Source: Candidatus Nitrosopumilus sp. (GTDB lineage: Archaea; Thermoproteota; Nitrososphaeria; Nitrososphaerales; Nitrosopumilaceae). From it: a stretch of 5,150 bases of DNA. The stretch is taken from positions 1-5,150 of the forward strand of contig JAOTUX010000101.1 of NCBI GenBank assembly GCA_029863665.1. The letters are read 5' to 3'. A model generated the notes under the pieces. That model was given only the letters and a program-made list of their open reading frames with translations, did no database searches and had not been told where the DNA came from. The position numbers and the translations under genes were made by a program. The stretch's first letter is position 1. The number at the start of each line of letters is the position of its first letter. This document shows positions 1 to 4,638 of the stretch, piece by piece.

Positions 1-72
1 ATGGGCGCAAACAGTCCGATGCCCGATGGGAGCATTTTAGTTCAAGGAAGGATTTTAGAATTGTTTCTTTAA
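1..72 (+). CDS. Possible 3' end of an upstream gene (ambiguous)
   Basis: Frame 1 is open from the window edge to a TAA at 70-72 and would encode the last 23 residues of an upstream protein ending in ILELFL. I do not recognise it. Two other readings are equally possible: frame 3 stays open from base 3 to a TAA at 105-107 (ending NCYWD), and the minus strand has an ATG at 36 opening MLPSGIGLFAP towards the left edge. The first 30 bases are clearly richer in G and C than the rest of the window. The choice cannot be made without upstream sequence. Confidence 0.3.
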   Translation: MGANSPMPDGSILVQGRILELFL

Positions 73-76
73 ATAA
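68..76 (+). promoter_or_regulatory. TATA box for the PLD-like gene
   Basis: TTTAAATAA is centred near 72, 26 bases before the TTG at 98. This is the spacing expected between an archaeal TATA box and the transcription start, so the PLD-like gene would be leaderless and start on TTG. The motif is nearly symmetrical and could also serve a minus-strand gene beginning near 36. Confidence 0.5.
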
Positions 77-97
77 CAAAATTATGATTAACTGTTA

Positions 98-754
98 TTG
101 GGACTAAAAGAAATTGAGCTCAAAGAAGAATATCGTTCAGATAGAGATGATATTGTAGCAGAATTTTTCTTTCCTTGCCTAAGCAATTGTATAGAATATG
201 ACAGATGTGTAGATTTTTTATCAATACAGACATTAGCTACAATATCCTTGGCATTTGATAATTTTACAGAAGGTAAAGCAAAATTAAGGATGGTTACAGG
301 ACACAGATTTAAAACATCAGATCTAAACTTGCTCACAAAACTTTTTTCTGAGAAATATACAAAATTATTTGATGGTAAATTAATAAAAGATACCAAAATT
401 CAGAAGTTGCAAAATATTGTAGATAACGGGCAAATTGAATTAAAGATTGCAATACCAAATTCAGAACAAGTAGCAGATTCATTTTCAGAAAGGATTGGGG
501 TTTTCAGAGATGAGGATGATCAAGCAGTTGCATTTACAGGAACTTCCAAAGAATCATTTTCCACCCAAACAAGGGATTTTGAATCAGTGGATGTGTTTAC
601 ATCATGGAATGACAAATCAAGAGTTGAGAGAAAAATGAAAGATTTTGAAAAACTTTGGGAGAACAAAACAAGATATGTTGAAGTTTACGATTTTATGTAT
701 GCAGAAAGAAATAATCTTTTAAAATATTCATCTGAATGGATAACACAAGATTAA
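98..754 (+). CDS. Stand-alone phospholipase D-like (HKD family) domain, helicase N-terminal type
   Basis: This 218-residue protein resembles the PLD-like nuclease domain found at the N-terminus of many prokaryotic DEAD/DEAH helicases. The family pattern is visible in order: EYRSDRDDIVAEFFFPCL and EYDRCVDFLS near the start (11-42), KAKLRMVTG (60-68), SERIGVFRD (130-138), VAFTGTSKES (144-153), FESVDVFTSW (161-170), then FEKLWENKTRYVEVYDF (183-199). Family members usually carry an H-x-K before the IGxF strand. Here Ser130 and Arg132 occupy those places, so hydrolase activity is doubtful. The protein stops about where the helicase would begin; no helicase follows. Start: TTG at 98 is chosen because a stop lies at 89-91 and a TATA box sits 26 bp upstream; the next ATG is residue 65. 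An ATG at 84 lies in another frame, so a decayed start is possible. It may be a helicase-gene remnant or a binding-only PLD protein. Confidence 0.75.
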   Translation: MGLKEIELKEEYRSDRDDIVAEFFFPCLSNCIEYDRCVDFLSIQTLATISLAFDNFTEGKAKLRMVTGHRFKTSDLNLLTKLFSEKYTKLFDGKLIKDTKIQKLQNIVDNGQIELKIAIPNSEQVADSFSERIGVFRDEDDQAVAFTGTSKESFSTQTRDFESVDVFTSWNDKSRVERKMKDFEKLWENKTRYVEVYDFMYAERNNLLKYSSEWITQD

Positions 755-1314
755 AGACTAGATGAATCATCTAGTCTAGATTTATTTTCATAAAAATTCA
801 TCTTGTTGATTTTGTAGTAAATGACCTCTCCACGGCGCTCGATTACCGCAATTATTGGCTCTTTTCCCATTTGGGTAATTTCTTCAATTTTTTTTTGTAG
901 ATTCCCCATTTTTTCTTGCTGTCCTTCATTAAGACCAAAGATTAGAAATTTTGCACCTTTTTCACCAAAATGACCTCTCTCATAAACTCTAAAATCAGAA
1001 CCAAATCCAAAACCATCTTTTACAACATAGCCCCTATTCCGTAGATCACGGTATATCAGAAATTTGGTAAGAATTTCAGAATCAGTTTTTTGACAAATAT
1101 TCATAAAATAGTTAAAATCAATATACTTTTTTCCTTTCTTTAGAATTAATTTATTGGCATATAAAAGATAAAGAGTTTCAAATTGTTTTAAAAATAATTT
1201 TTCTTTTTCAATTTCCCCATATCCCTTTTGATCAAGTTCATGAATCATGGTTCTATCAGATATACAAGTTTGATCTGAAATTATTTCACCATTTACCAAA
1301 GGAGTATCTTCCAT
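751..1314 (-). CDS. endA: tRNA-intron (splicing) endonuclease EndA
   Basis: EndA cuts the bulge-helix-bulge at intron borders in pre-tRNA. Numbered from the chosen start, this 187-residue protein has the family N-terminal part (FETLYLLY 45-52) and the diagnostic catalytic block YRDLRNRGYVVK (88-99) and GSDFRVYERG (105-114). This closely matches Methanocaldococcus EndA, whose length is 179. The catalytic Tyr115 equivalent is Tyr111 and the Lys156 equivalent is Lys151 in GKEP, before IIAVIERRGEVIYY. The position aligned with His125 is Gly; the nearest His (115) is only four residues after the Tyr. Start: ATG at 1314 follows a good TATA box by about 30 bp and gives a family-like N-terminus; an in-frame ATG at 1350 would add 12 residues. 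The stop TAA overlaps the convergent PLD stop. The gene is divergent from rpl10e. It could be one subunit of a heteromeric enzyme; no partner gene is in the window. Confidence 0.9.
   Translation of the reverse strand: MEDTPLVNGEIISDQTCISDRTMIHELDQKGYGEIEKEKLFLKQFETLYLLYANKLILKKGKKYIDFNYFMNICQKTDSEILTKFLIYRDLRNRGYVVKDGFGFGSDFRVYERGHFGEKGAKFLIFGLNEGQQEKMGNLQKKIEEITQMGKEPIIAVIERRGEVIYYKINKMNFYENKSRLDDSSSL
755..777. terminator. Perfect 11-bp inverted repeat between convergent gene ends
   Basis: AGACTAGATGA at 755-765 and its exact complement at 767-777 are separated by one A. As RNA this gives about 10 paired bases with a 3-base loop. It begins one base after the PLD-like stop codon and encodes the last residues of the endA product (the DDSS part of the tail). 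A bidirectional transcript end for the two convergent genes is the simplest role. No long T-tract follows on either strand, so it may protect or process 3' ends rather than terminate classically. Confidence 0.5.
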
Positions 1315-1339
1315 GATGAAGAGGGAATCAAAGGATTTC

Positions 1340-1347
1340 CATATAAG
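1340..1347 (-). promoter_or_regulatory. TATA box for endA
   Basis: On the minus strand this reads CTTATATG, centred about 30 bases upstream of the ATG at 1314. That predicts a transcript start 3-4 bases before this ATG and downstream of the alternative ATG at 1350, which is the main reason for preferring the shorter protein. Confidence 0.5.
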
Positions 1348-1380
1348 CATTGGAAAATACCGCCTAATGCTGTCTAACCG

Positions 1381-1389
1381 TTAAAATAT
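1381..1389 (+). promoter_or_regulatory. TATA box for rpl10e
   Basis: TTAAAATAT is centred about 28 bases upstream of the rpl10e ATG at 1413, fitting a leaderless or nearly leaderless transcript. It is the main TATA-like element in the roughly 60-bp stretch separating the divergent endA and rpl10e genes. Confidence 0.5.
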
Positions 1390-1412
1390 GGGCATTCTGG
1401 TTTTAAATTATC

Positions 1413-1922
1413 ATGCATGGTGCCAATTATAGAGAGGGGAATGGACAGGTGTTTACCAGAAAAGAATACATCAAAGGTAAGCCGCAAATAAAAATTGCAA
1501 AATTTCAAGGCGGTAAAAGAGGAGTGTACAAATATTGCGTGCAATTACTTCTCAACGAAAAAATTCAGATTAGACATATGGCAATTGAATCAACCAGATT
1601 GGCAGCAAATAAGACATTAGAAAAAACAACTGGAGAGTCAGGCTATTATTCCAGGCTTAGAATTTATCCACATAATCTTCTTAGAGAAAATAAACAAATT
1701 GCAACTGCAGGAGCAGACAGAATTTCAGAAGGGATGAGGAGAGCATGGGGTAAAGCTACTAGTTTAGGTGCAAGAGTCAGACAAGGTCAATGCATCATGG
1801 AATTATACGTTAATACTGATGATCATTTAGAGGCAGCAAAAAAAGCACTCAAGGGAGCATGTGTGAAATTGCCAGGCACACCAACAATTAAAGTAGTTGA
1901 ATGGAATAAAGCATCACCATAA
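1413..1922 (+). CDS. rpl10e: 50S ribosomal protein L10e (uL16)
   Basis: This 169-residue protein is the archaeal/eukaryotic uL16 homologue, a large-subunit protein placed near the central protuberance and tRNA sites. The L10e signature is clear: ADRISEGMRRAWGKATSLGARV across 101-122. Further family features are FTRKEYIKGKPQIKI (14-28), ESTRLAANK (59-67), YSRLRIYPHNLLREN (79-93) and the final IKVVEWNK. The length is normal for the family. The N-terminus MHGANYREGNGQV differs from the MPRRPAKCYR-type start of other archaea, but the TATA box spacing supports this ATG. The last 9 bases overlap the 3' end of the convergent 87-residue gene. Function is assigned with high confidence. Confidence 0.97.
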   Translation: MHGANYREGNGQVFTRKEYIKGKPQIKIAKFQGGKRGVYKYCVQLLLNEKIQIRHMAIESTRLAANKTLEKTTGESGYYSRLRIYPHNLLRENKQIATAGADRISEGMRRAWGKATSLGARVRQGQCIMELYVNTDDHLEAAKKALKGACVKLPGTPTIKVVEWNKASP

Positions 1923-2177
1923 GTTTCTTAGATCAGATTTTTTGTTTTGTATAAACTCTAAAAATTCTTCAAATTCTGCAGTAGTGGGTTCTCGATCAAG
2001 GATTCTTTTAGATTGATAGTAAAATGCATTGTAAATTCTCCCTACAACTATACCGAATGCAAATGACTTTGAGTCACCGGCATCTGAAAATGACTGAATT
2101 AATTGTTTGATTTCATCTTTGTTTGAAGCTGTTTCATGAAGTTTTTGTTTTAACTTCTTCATAATCATGTCATTCAT
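1914..2177 (-). CDS. Small helical protein of unknown function (87 aa)
   Basis: I do not recognise this protein. It is predicted to be soluble and mostly helical: a Lys-rich amphipathic N-terminus (KKLKQKLHETASNKDEIKQL), a central small-residue segment AFGIVVGRIYNAFYYQ (40-55) that could be one buried helix, then an acidic region TTAEFEEFLEFIQNKK (66-80). It has no Cys, signal peptide or clear membrane span. It converges on rpl10e with a 9-base overlap and is divergent from tRNA-Gly. Alternative in-frame starts are Met4 and Met6; I keep the first. Codon use and composition match the neighbours, so it looks like a real lineage-type gene rather than a shadow. Confidence 0.75.
   Translation of the reverse strand: MNDMIMKKLKQKLHETASNKDEIKQLIQSFSDAGDSKSFAFGIVVGRIYNAFYYQSKRILDREPTTAEFEEFLEFIQNKKSDLRNLW
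1938..1948 (+). terminator. T-rich terminator after rpl10e
   Basis: T6-G-T4 begins 16 bases past the rpl10e stop codon. Archaeal RNA polymerase terminates at such T-runs without needing a hairpin. The site lies inside the 3' coding end of the opposing gene. Confidence 0.45.
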
Positions 2178-2208
2178 AATAGATATTGTTTGAAATAGTT
2201 AAAAACAG

Positions 2209-2216
2209 TTTAATAT
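2209..2216 (+). promoter_or_regulatory. TATA box for tRNA-Gly
   Basis: TTTAATAT is centred about 28 bases upstream of the first tRNA base at 2241, so transcription would start within a few bases of the mature 5' end. The AT-rich stretch 2178-2217 must also hold the promoter of the divergent 87-residue gene, but no single box stands out there. Confidence 0.5.
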
Positions 2217-2240
2217 CCAAAATCAACCTTTAGGATTGTT

Positions 2241-2314
2241 GCAGTTATAGTACAGTTTGGTTAATATTCGAGCTTGCCAAGTTCGTGACCCGGGTTCAAA
2301 TCCCGGTAACTGCA
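2241..2314 (+). tRNA. tRNA-Gly (anticodon GCC)
   Basis: The cloverleaf can be folded by hand. The acceptor GCAGTTA (2241-2247) pairs fully with TAACTGC (2307-2313), with discriminator A at 2314. The D arm 2250-2253/2264-2267 has three pairs, one of them G-T, plus a C-A mismatch at the loop end. The anticodon stem CGAGC/GTTCG (2269-2273/2281-2285) encloses TTGCCAA, giving anticodon GCC at 2276-2278. A 4-base variable loop precedes the T stem CCGGG/CCCGG with loop TTCAAAT. There is no intron, and CCA is not encoded (the gene is followed by CTCTTA), so it must be added post-transcriptionally. Confidence 0.96.
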
Positions 2315-2455
2315 CTCTTAATAATCAATTTTAAAATTTAAATTTTAGAACGTAACAAATTAAAATTCTGAATATACAATCACAGGATTTTGTTTGTGTA
2401 TTTCTCCAGTATTTACAAATTAAGTATTTGAATTTAGATTTTTCAATTAAATAAT
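2315..2455. other. AT-rich intergenic region, no gene seen
   Basis: These 141 bp separate the 3' end of tRNA-Gly from the 3' end of the antiporter operon. The first 30 bases contain short T-runs (2329-2332, 2343-2346) that probably end the tRNA transcript. I find no C/D boxes, convincing hairpin or plausible ORF on either strand. Confidence 0.5.
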
Positions 2456-2887
2456 TTATTCTTGATTTCTCTGATGCAATGCATTTTGAATAATGTCTAA
2501 CGCATCTTGAGCTTTTTCAGGGCGGGGTAGTTGAATCATAAACACATTATCTTTTCCATAATAAGATTGAGGAGAAGAGAGTGCAAGCATAGATGTTTTG
2601 GCAAGAGATTCAAAGAACATTAAATCAGTTTTTGCATTGATTAAGAATTTTTCAACAATATTTCCTTTTGAAAAGGTCAAAATAAATTCAACAAAGACAT
2701 GTCCCAATCCATCTTGCAAAATATTTAGATCAGTATTAATCGATAAAGATTGTCCGGCAACTTTAGACATTATTTCATCATATTTTTTCTCTTCAATTAC
2801 AATACAAGGAGTTTCTTTACCATCAAAATCAAAAGTGGTAATACCATCATGAACTTGTTCTAACAATCGGTTTAATTCATCAGACAT
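2456..2887 (-). CDS. Conserved-looking protein of unknown function, coupled to antiporter (143 aa)
   Basis: I do not recognise a domain. The protein appears soluble, with no signal peptide or membrane span, and of mixed alpha/beta type: an acidic N-terminal helix (SDELNRLLEQVHDG), strands around PCIVIEEK (27-34) and HVFVEFILTF (63-72), a helix FFESLAKTSMLALSS (91-105), strand NVFMIQLPRP (114-123), and a C-terminal helix AQDALDIIQNALHQ (126-139). Its ATG overlaps the antiporter stop in ATGTCTGA (8 shared bases), so the two are almost certainly one transcript and translationally coupled. A regulatory or accessory role for the antiporter, which lacks its own cytosolic domain, is a context-based guess only. 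Confidence 0.8.
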   Translation of the reverse strand: MSDELNRLLEQVHDGITTFDFDGKETPCIVIEEKKYDEIMSKVAGQSLSINTDLNILQDGLGHVFVEFILTFSKGNIVEKFLINAKTDLMFFESLAKTSMLALSSPQSYYGKDNVFMIQLPRPEKAQDALDIIQNALHQRNQE

Positions 2888-4208
2888 TTTCTTTCTCTTC
2901 TAGTCTATGAACTACTTTATCACCAGCTTTTATTAAAAATGGGGAGAGAAATGCAGTAATTATAGAGATTATACCCACTAAAGGAAACAAAAAGGAGCTA
3001 ACTGCACCAATATCTACTCCAGCTTTTACAATCACAATTGAGAATTCACCTCTTGGAGCAGACAAGGCAAATGCAGAACGTAGTGCCTTGCCACGTTTTT
3101 GTCTAAACAAAATATTGCCAATCATGTTTCCTCCGAATTTCATGCCTGTAGCAACTGCAATCAAGGCTATTGCTACAAAGATATAATCTTCAAGTTGCGA
3201 AATATCCATCAAGGCTCCAACTGAAATGAAAAATATTGCCACAAACATATCTTTGATGGGACTTGAAAGTAGCTTGGCTACTTCAGCTGATTTTGATTCA
3301 GCAACAAGTACACCTGCTAAAAATGCGCCAATTGCAACAGATAACCCCACAATATTTGCAAATAGGGCATATCCAAAACACAGCCCAAGAACACTAAGCA
3401 ATAAAATTTCACGATGTTCAGCAGCTGCAATTCTATCGATTAATGGCGGAATTACACGAGTTCCAATAGTGAATGTTCCAACAATAAGTCCAGTTGCAAC
3501 TAATACTACTACTGCAATAGATTCAATGGAAACAGTTCCAACTAAGGCAATAGATTGTAATGAAGAGATTAAGATTACAGCAATTACGTCCTCTACAATC
3601 AAGATACCTAAAACAAGAATAGAGGACTCTTTCTTGATTTTTCCCATCTCTTCTAAAATCTTCACAATGATTGCAGTACTAGATATCGATAGTGCTGCTG
3701 CAATAAATAATGCATCCATAAATTCTAGTCCAAGGGCGCTGGCAGTATAAAATAGGACGCCTAATGTTGAGAATAATCCTATAGTTCCAACTCCAACAGC
3801 TACCCGTCCAATACTTCTAATTTTTGCATATGGAAACTCAATACCAATTACAAAGAGAAGTAAGATTACACCAATTTCAGCAAAAAGATTTAATGCAGAA
3901 ATATCAGATAGAATCCCTACACCTTCTAACATATCAGCCGAAGGGGCTCCAGCAGGTAAAACCCATGACCAAAATGGAGAAAGAGGGCCAATTAACATTC
4001 CAGCAAATAGATAACCAATGATCAAAGGTTGTTTTATTTTAAAAAATGCAAGTGTAATTACAGCACCAATAATCATGATAAAAGCTAAATCAGTAACAAA
4101 ACTAGTATGAGGTAGTTCAGGAGTAATTTGTTCAATCATACTACTAACAGTATTATTAAGAGAGCTTTGAATTCCACTAGAATCTAACTGAAGTAGAATA
4201 TTTTGCAT
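2880..4208 (-). CDS. Kef/CPA2-type cation:proton antiporter, no RCK domain
   Basis: This 442-residue integral membrane protein exchanges K+ or Na+ for protons across the cytoplasmic membrane. About 13 hydrophobic segments lie between 38 and 426. CPA2 landmarks are GYLFAGMLIGP (65-75), FAEIGVILLLFVIGIEF (109-125), ALSISSTAIIVKILEEMG (172-189), the ion-binding acidic pair Glu206-Asp207 in GILIVEDVIAV, AIGAFLAGVLVAES (292-305), PIKDMFVAIFFISVGALMD (317-335) and APRGEFSIVI (384-393). The chain ends about 15 residues after the last hydrophobic segment, so the TrkA-N/RCK domain of KefB/KefC is absent. Cation specificity cannot be read from the sequence. It is first in a two-gene operon. ATG at 4208 lies about 25 bases from a TATA box, with a small palindrome between them. 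Confidence 0.93.
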   Translation of the reverse strand: MQNILLQLDSSGIQSSLNNTVSSMIEQITPELPHTSFVTDLAFIMIIGAVITLAFFKIKQPLIIGYLFAGMLIGPLSPFWSWVLPAGAPSADMLEGVGILSDISALNLFAEIGVILLLFVIGIEFPYAKIRSIGRVAVGVGTIGLFSTLGVLFYTASALGLEFMDALFIAAALSISSTAIIVKILEEMGKIKKESSILVLGILIVEDVIAVILISSLQSIALVGTVSIESIAVVVLVATGLIVGTFTIGTRVIPPLIDRIAAAEHREILLLSVLGLCFGYALFANIVGLSVAIGAFLAGVLVAESKSAEVAKLLSSPIKDMFVAIFFISVGALMDISQLEDYIFVAIALIAVATGMKFGGNMIGNILFRQKRGKALRSAFALSAPRGEFSIVIVKAGVDIGAVSSFLFPLVGIISIITAFLSPFLIKAGDKVVHRLEEKENV

Positions 4209-4209
4209 G

Positions 4210-4223
4210 TTATCATTTGATAA
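4210..4223. promoter_or_regulatory. Palindrome at the antiporter start, possible operator
   Basis: TTATCA and TGATAA flank a TT spacer, forming a perfect 6-bp inverted repeat directly before the antiporter ATG, between it and its TATA box. A protein bound here would cover the transcription start. In such AT-rich DNA a 6-bp repeat can arise by chance. Confidence 0.3.
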
Positions 4224-4228
4224 ATTTG

Positions 4229-4238
4229 TTTAAAAACG
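4229..4238 (-). promoter_or_regulatory. TATA box for the antiporter operon
   Basis: The minus strand reads GTTTTTAAAC, centred about 25 bases before the ATG at 4208. This predicts a leaderless mRNA for the antiporter and the downstream 143-residue protein. Confidence 0.5.
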
Positions 4239-4322
4239 ATTACTGATTAAAATTTAGAAAGTAAACTAGATAAATAACTAGTAAATGAAAACGAGCCCAG
4301 ATAATTTTATAATTTTAACCTC

Positions 4323-4328
4323 TTTATG
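4323..4328 (+). promoter_or_regulatory. Possible TATA box for the C/D sRNA
   Basis: TTTATG, preceded by CCTC as a possible BRE, is centred about 25 bases upstream of the predicted sRNA 5' end at 4350. A second, stronger TTTTATAA at 4305-4312 would start transcription near 4335 and require 5' trimming. Confidence 0.35.
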
Positions 4329-4349
4329 CGGATTGTTCATAAACTAATC

Positions 4350-4411
4350 GCAGAGTGATGATTAGGTCAACTGAATAAGATGTAGAGATATGACCTGGGG
4401 TATCTGACTGC
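4350..4411 (+). ncRNA. C/D box sRNA (2'-O-methylation guide), 16S target predicted
   Basis: All the parts of an archaeal C/D guide RNA occur within 62 nt. Terminal stem GCAG (4350-4353) pairs with CTGC (4408-4411). Box C is GTGATGA (4355-4361, perfect consensus), box D' is CTGA (4371-4374) and box D is CTGA (4404-4407). C' is degenerate: ATGTAGA (4380-4386) or GATATGA (4387-4393). The D guide CCTGGGGTAT plus the first two bases of box D contains the exact complement of AGATACCCC, the near-universal 16S rRNA segment around E. coli 791-798. By the box D plus five rule the methylated base would be C796. The D' guide TTAGGTCAA is complementary to UUGACCUAA, whose target I cannot name. The RNA would assemble with L7Ae, Nop5 and fibrillarin. 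Nine- and ten-base guides are slightly short; a chance match is possible but unlikely with all the boxes present. Confidence 0.75.
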
Positions 4412-4438
4412 ATAATTGGTAACATCGTAATTACCTGA

Positions 4439-4447
4439 TTATTAATA
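4439..4447 (+). promoter_or_regulatory. TATA box for the zinc-finger miniprotein
   Basis: TTATTAATA is centred about 27 bases before the ATG at 4470, the classic distance for a leaderless archaeal transcript. It directly abuts the perfect palindrome at 4447-4467. Confidence 0.5.
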
Positions 4448-4467
4448 GTACGGTACCATACCGTACT
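4447..4467. promoter_or_regulatory. Perfect 9-bp inverted repeat, probable operator
   Basis: AGTACGGTA (4447-4455) and its exact complement (4459-4467) are separated by CCA. The 21-bp element fills the space between the TATA box and the start codon of the small zinc-finger gene, so a bound dimeric regulator would block initiation. Its GC content is well above the surrounding sequence, and no second copy is seen in the window. It could alternatively fold as an RNA hairpin, but it would lie upstream of the predicted transcript start. Confidence 0.6.
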
Positions 4468-4469
4468 AT

Positions 4470-4577
4470 ATGATTCAATGTGAATATTGTCCAAAAGGGT
4501 TTATCGAGACAGCAAATGGTTTAGCTGAAAAGACCTTTCATGAATTACTTCATGAACCAGAAGTTGTAAACAAGTAA
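4470..4577 (+). CDS. C2H2-type zinc-finger miniprotein (35 aa)
   Basis: This short gene encodes 35 residues and reads MIQCEYCPKGF at the N-terminus and FHELLHEPEVVNK at the C-terminus. Cys4-x2-Cys7 and His24-x3-His28 form a zinc-ligand set, with hydrophobic Phe11 and Leu18 where a classical C2H2 finger has its core Phe and Leu. The Cys-to-His spacing is 16 rather than the usual 12, so the helix is somewhat displaced. The gene has a well-placed TATA box 27 bp upstream, a palindromic operator between the two, and a T-rich terminator just after the stop, which together argue for a real transcription unit. A single finger could bind DNA, RNA or a protein partner; which one cannot be told from sequence. 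Confidence 0.7.
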   Translation: MIQCEYCPKGFIETANGLAEKTFHELLHEPEVVNK

Positions 4578-4580
4578 CTC

Positions 4581-4597
4581 TTTACATTTTTTATTTT
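4581..4597 (+). terminator. T-rich terminator after the zinc-finger gene
   Basis: T3-ACA-T6-A-T4 begins three bases after the TAA at 4575-4577, typical of hairpin-independent archaeal termination, and separates this gene from the one starting at 4639. Confidence 0.5.
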
Positions 4598-4607
4598 AGA
4601 CCTAACT

Positions 4608-4616
4608 TTTTTATCA
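4608..4616 (+). promoter_or_regulatory. Possible TATA box for the coiled-coil gene
   Basis: TTTTTATCA is centred about 27 bases before the ATG at 4639. The region up to the start codon is almost entirely A and T, so the exact box is uncertain. Confidence 0.35.
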
Positions 4617-4638
4617 TTAAATTTTTAATTTAATTTGC

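Noticed and set aside
88..396. 102-codon minus-strand ORF opposite the PLD-like gene
   Set aside because: It lies wholly inside the recognisable PLD frame, has a low-complexity Ser-rich translation and no family resemblance.
2241..2314. Possible intron in tRNA-Gly as substrate for the nearby EndA
   Set aside because: The anticodon arm folds directly as CGAGC-TTGCCAA-GTTCG with no insertion; the tRNA is intronless.
2381..2400. Possible hairpin from TACAATCACA and TTTGTGTA
   Set aside because: The arms match only partly and there is no supporting T-tract or box motif.
2598..2852. 84-codon plus-strand ORF
   Set aside because: Antisense shadow of the 143-residue gene, which has operon coupling and a better protein-like composition.
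3226..3750. 174-codon plus-strand ORF
   Set aside because: Antisense shadow of the antiporter membrane segments; the Thr/Ser/Ile-rich translation mirrors the opposite codons.
3824..4021. 65-codon plus-strand ORF
   Set aside because: Gln-rich antisense shadow of the N-terminal part of the antiporter gene.
4265..4282. ACTAG/CTAGT inverted repeat with an 8-base gap
   Set aside because: Only five pairs in an AT-rich region and not positioned relative to any promoter element.
4285..4347. 20-codon ORF beginning MKTSPDN upstream of the sRNA
   Set aside because: No TATA box at a fitting distance, no recognisable motif, and it ends just before the sRNA; short ORFs like this are expected by chance.
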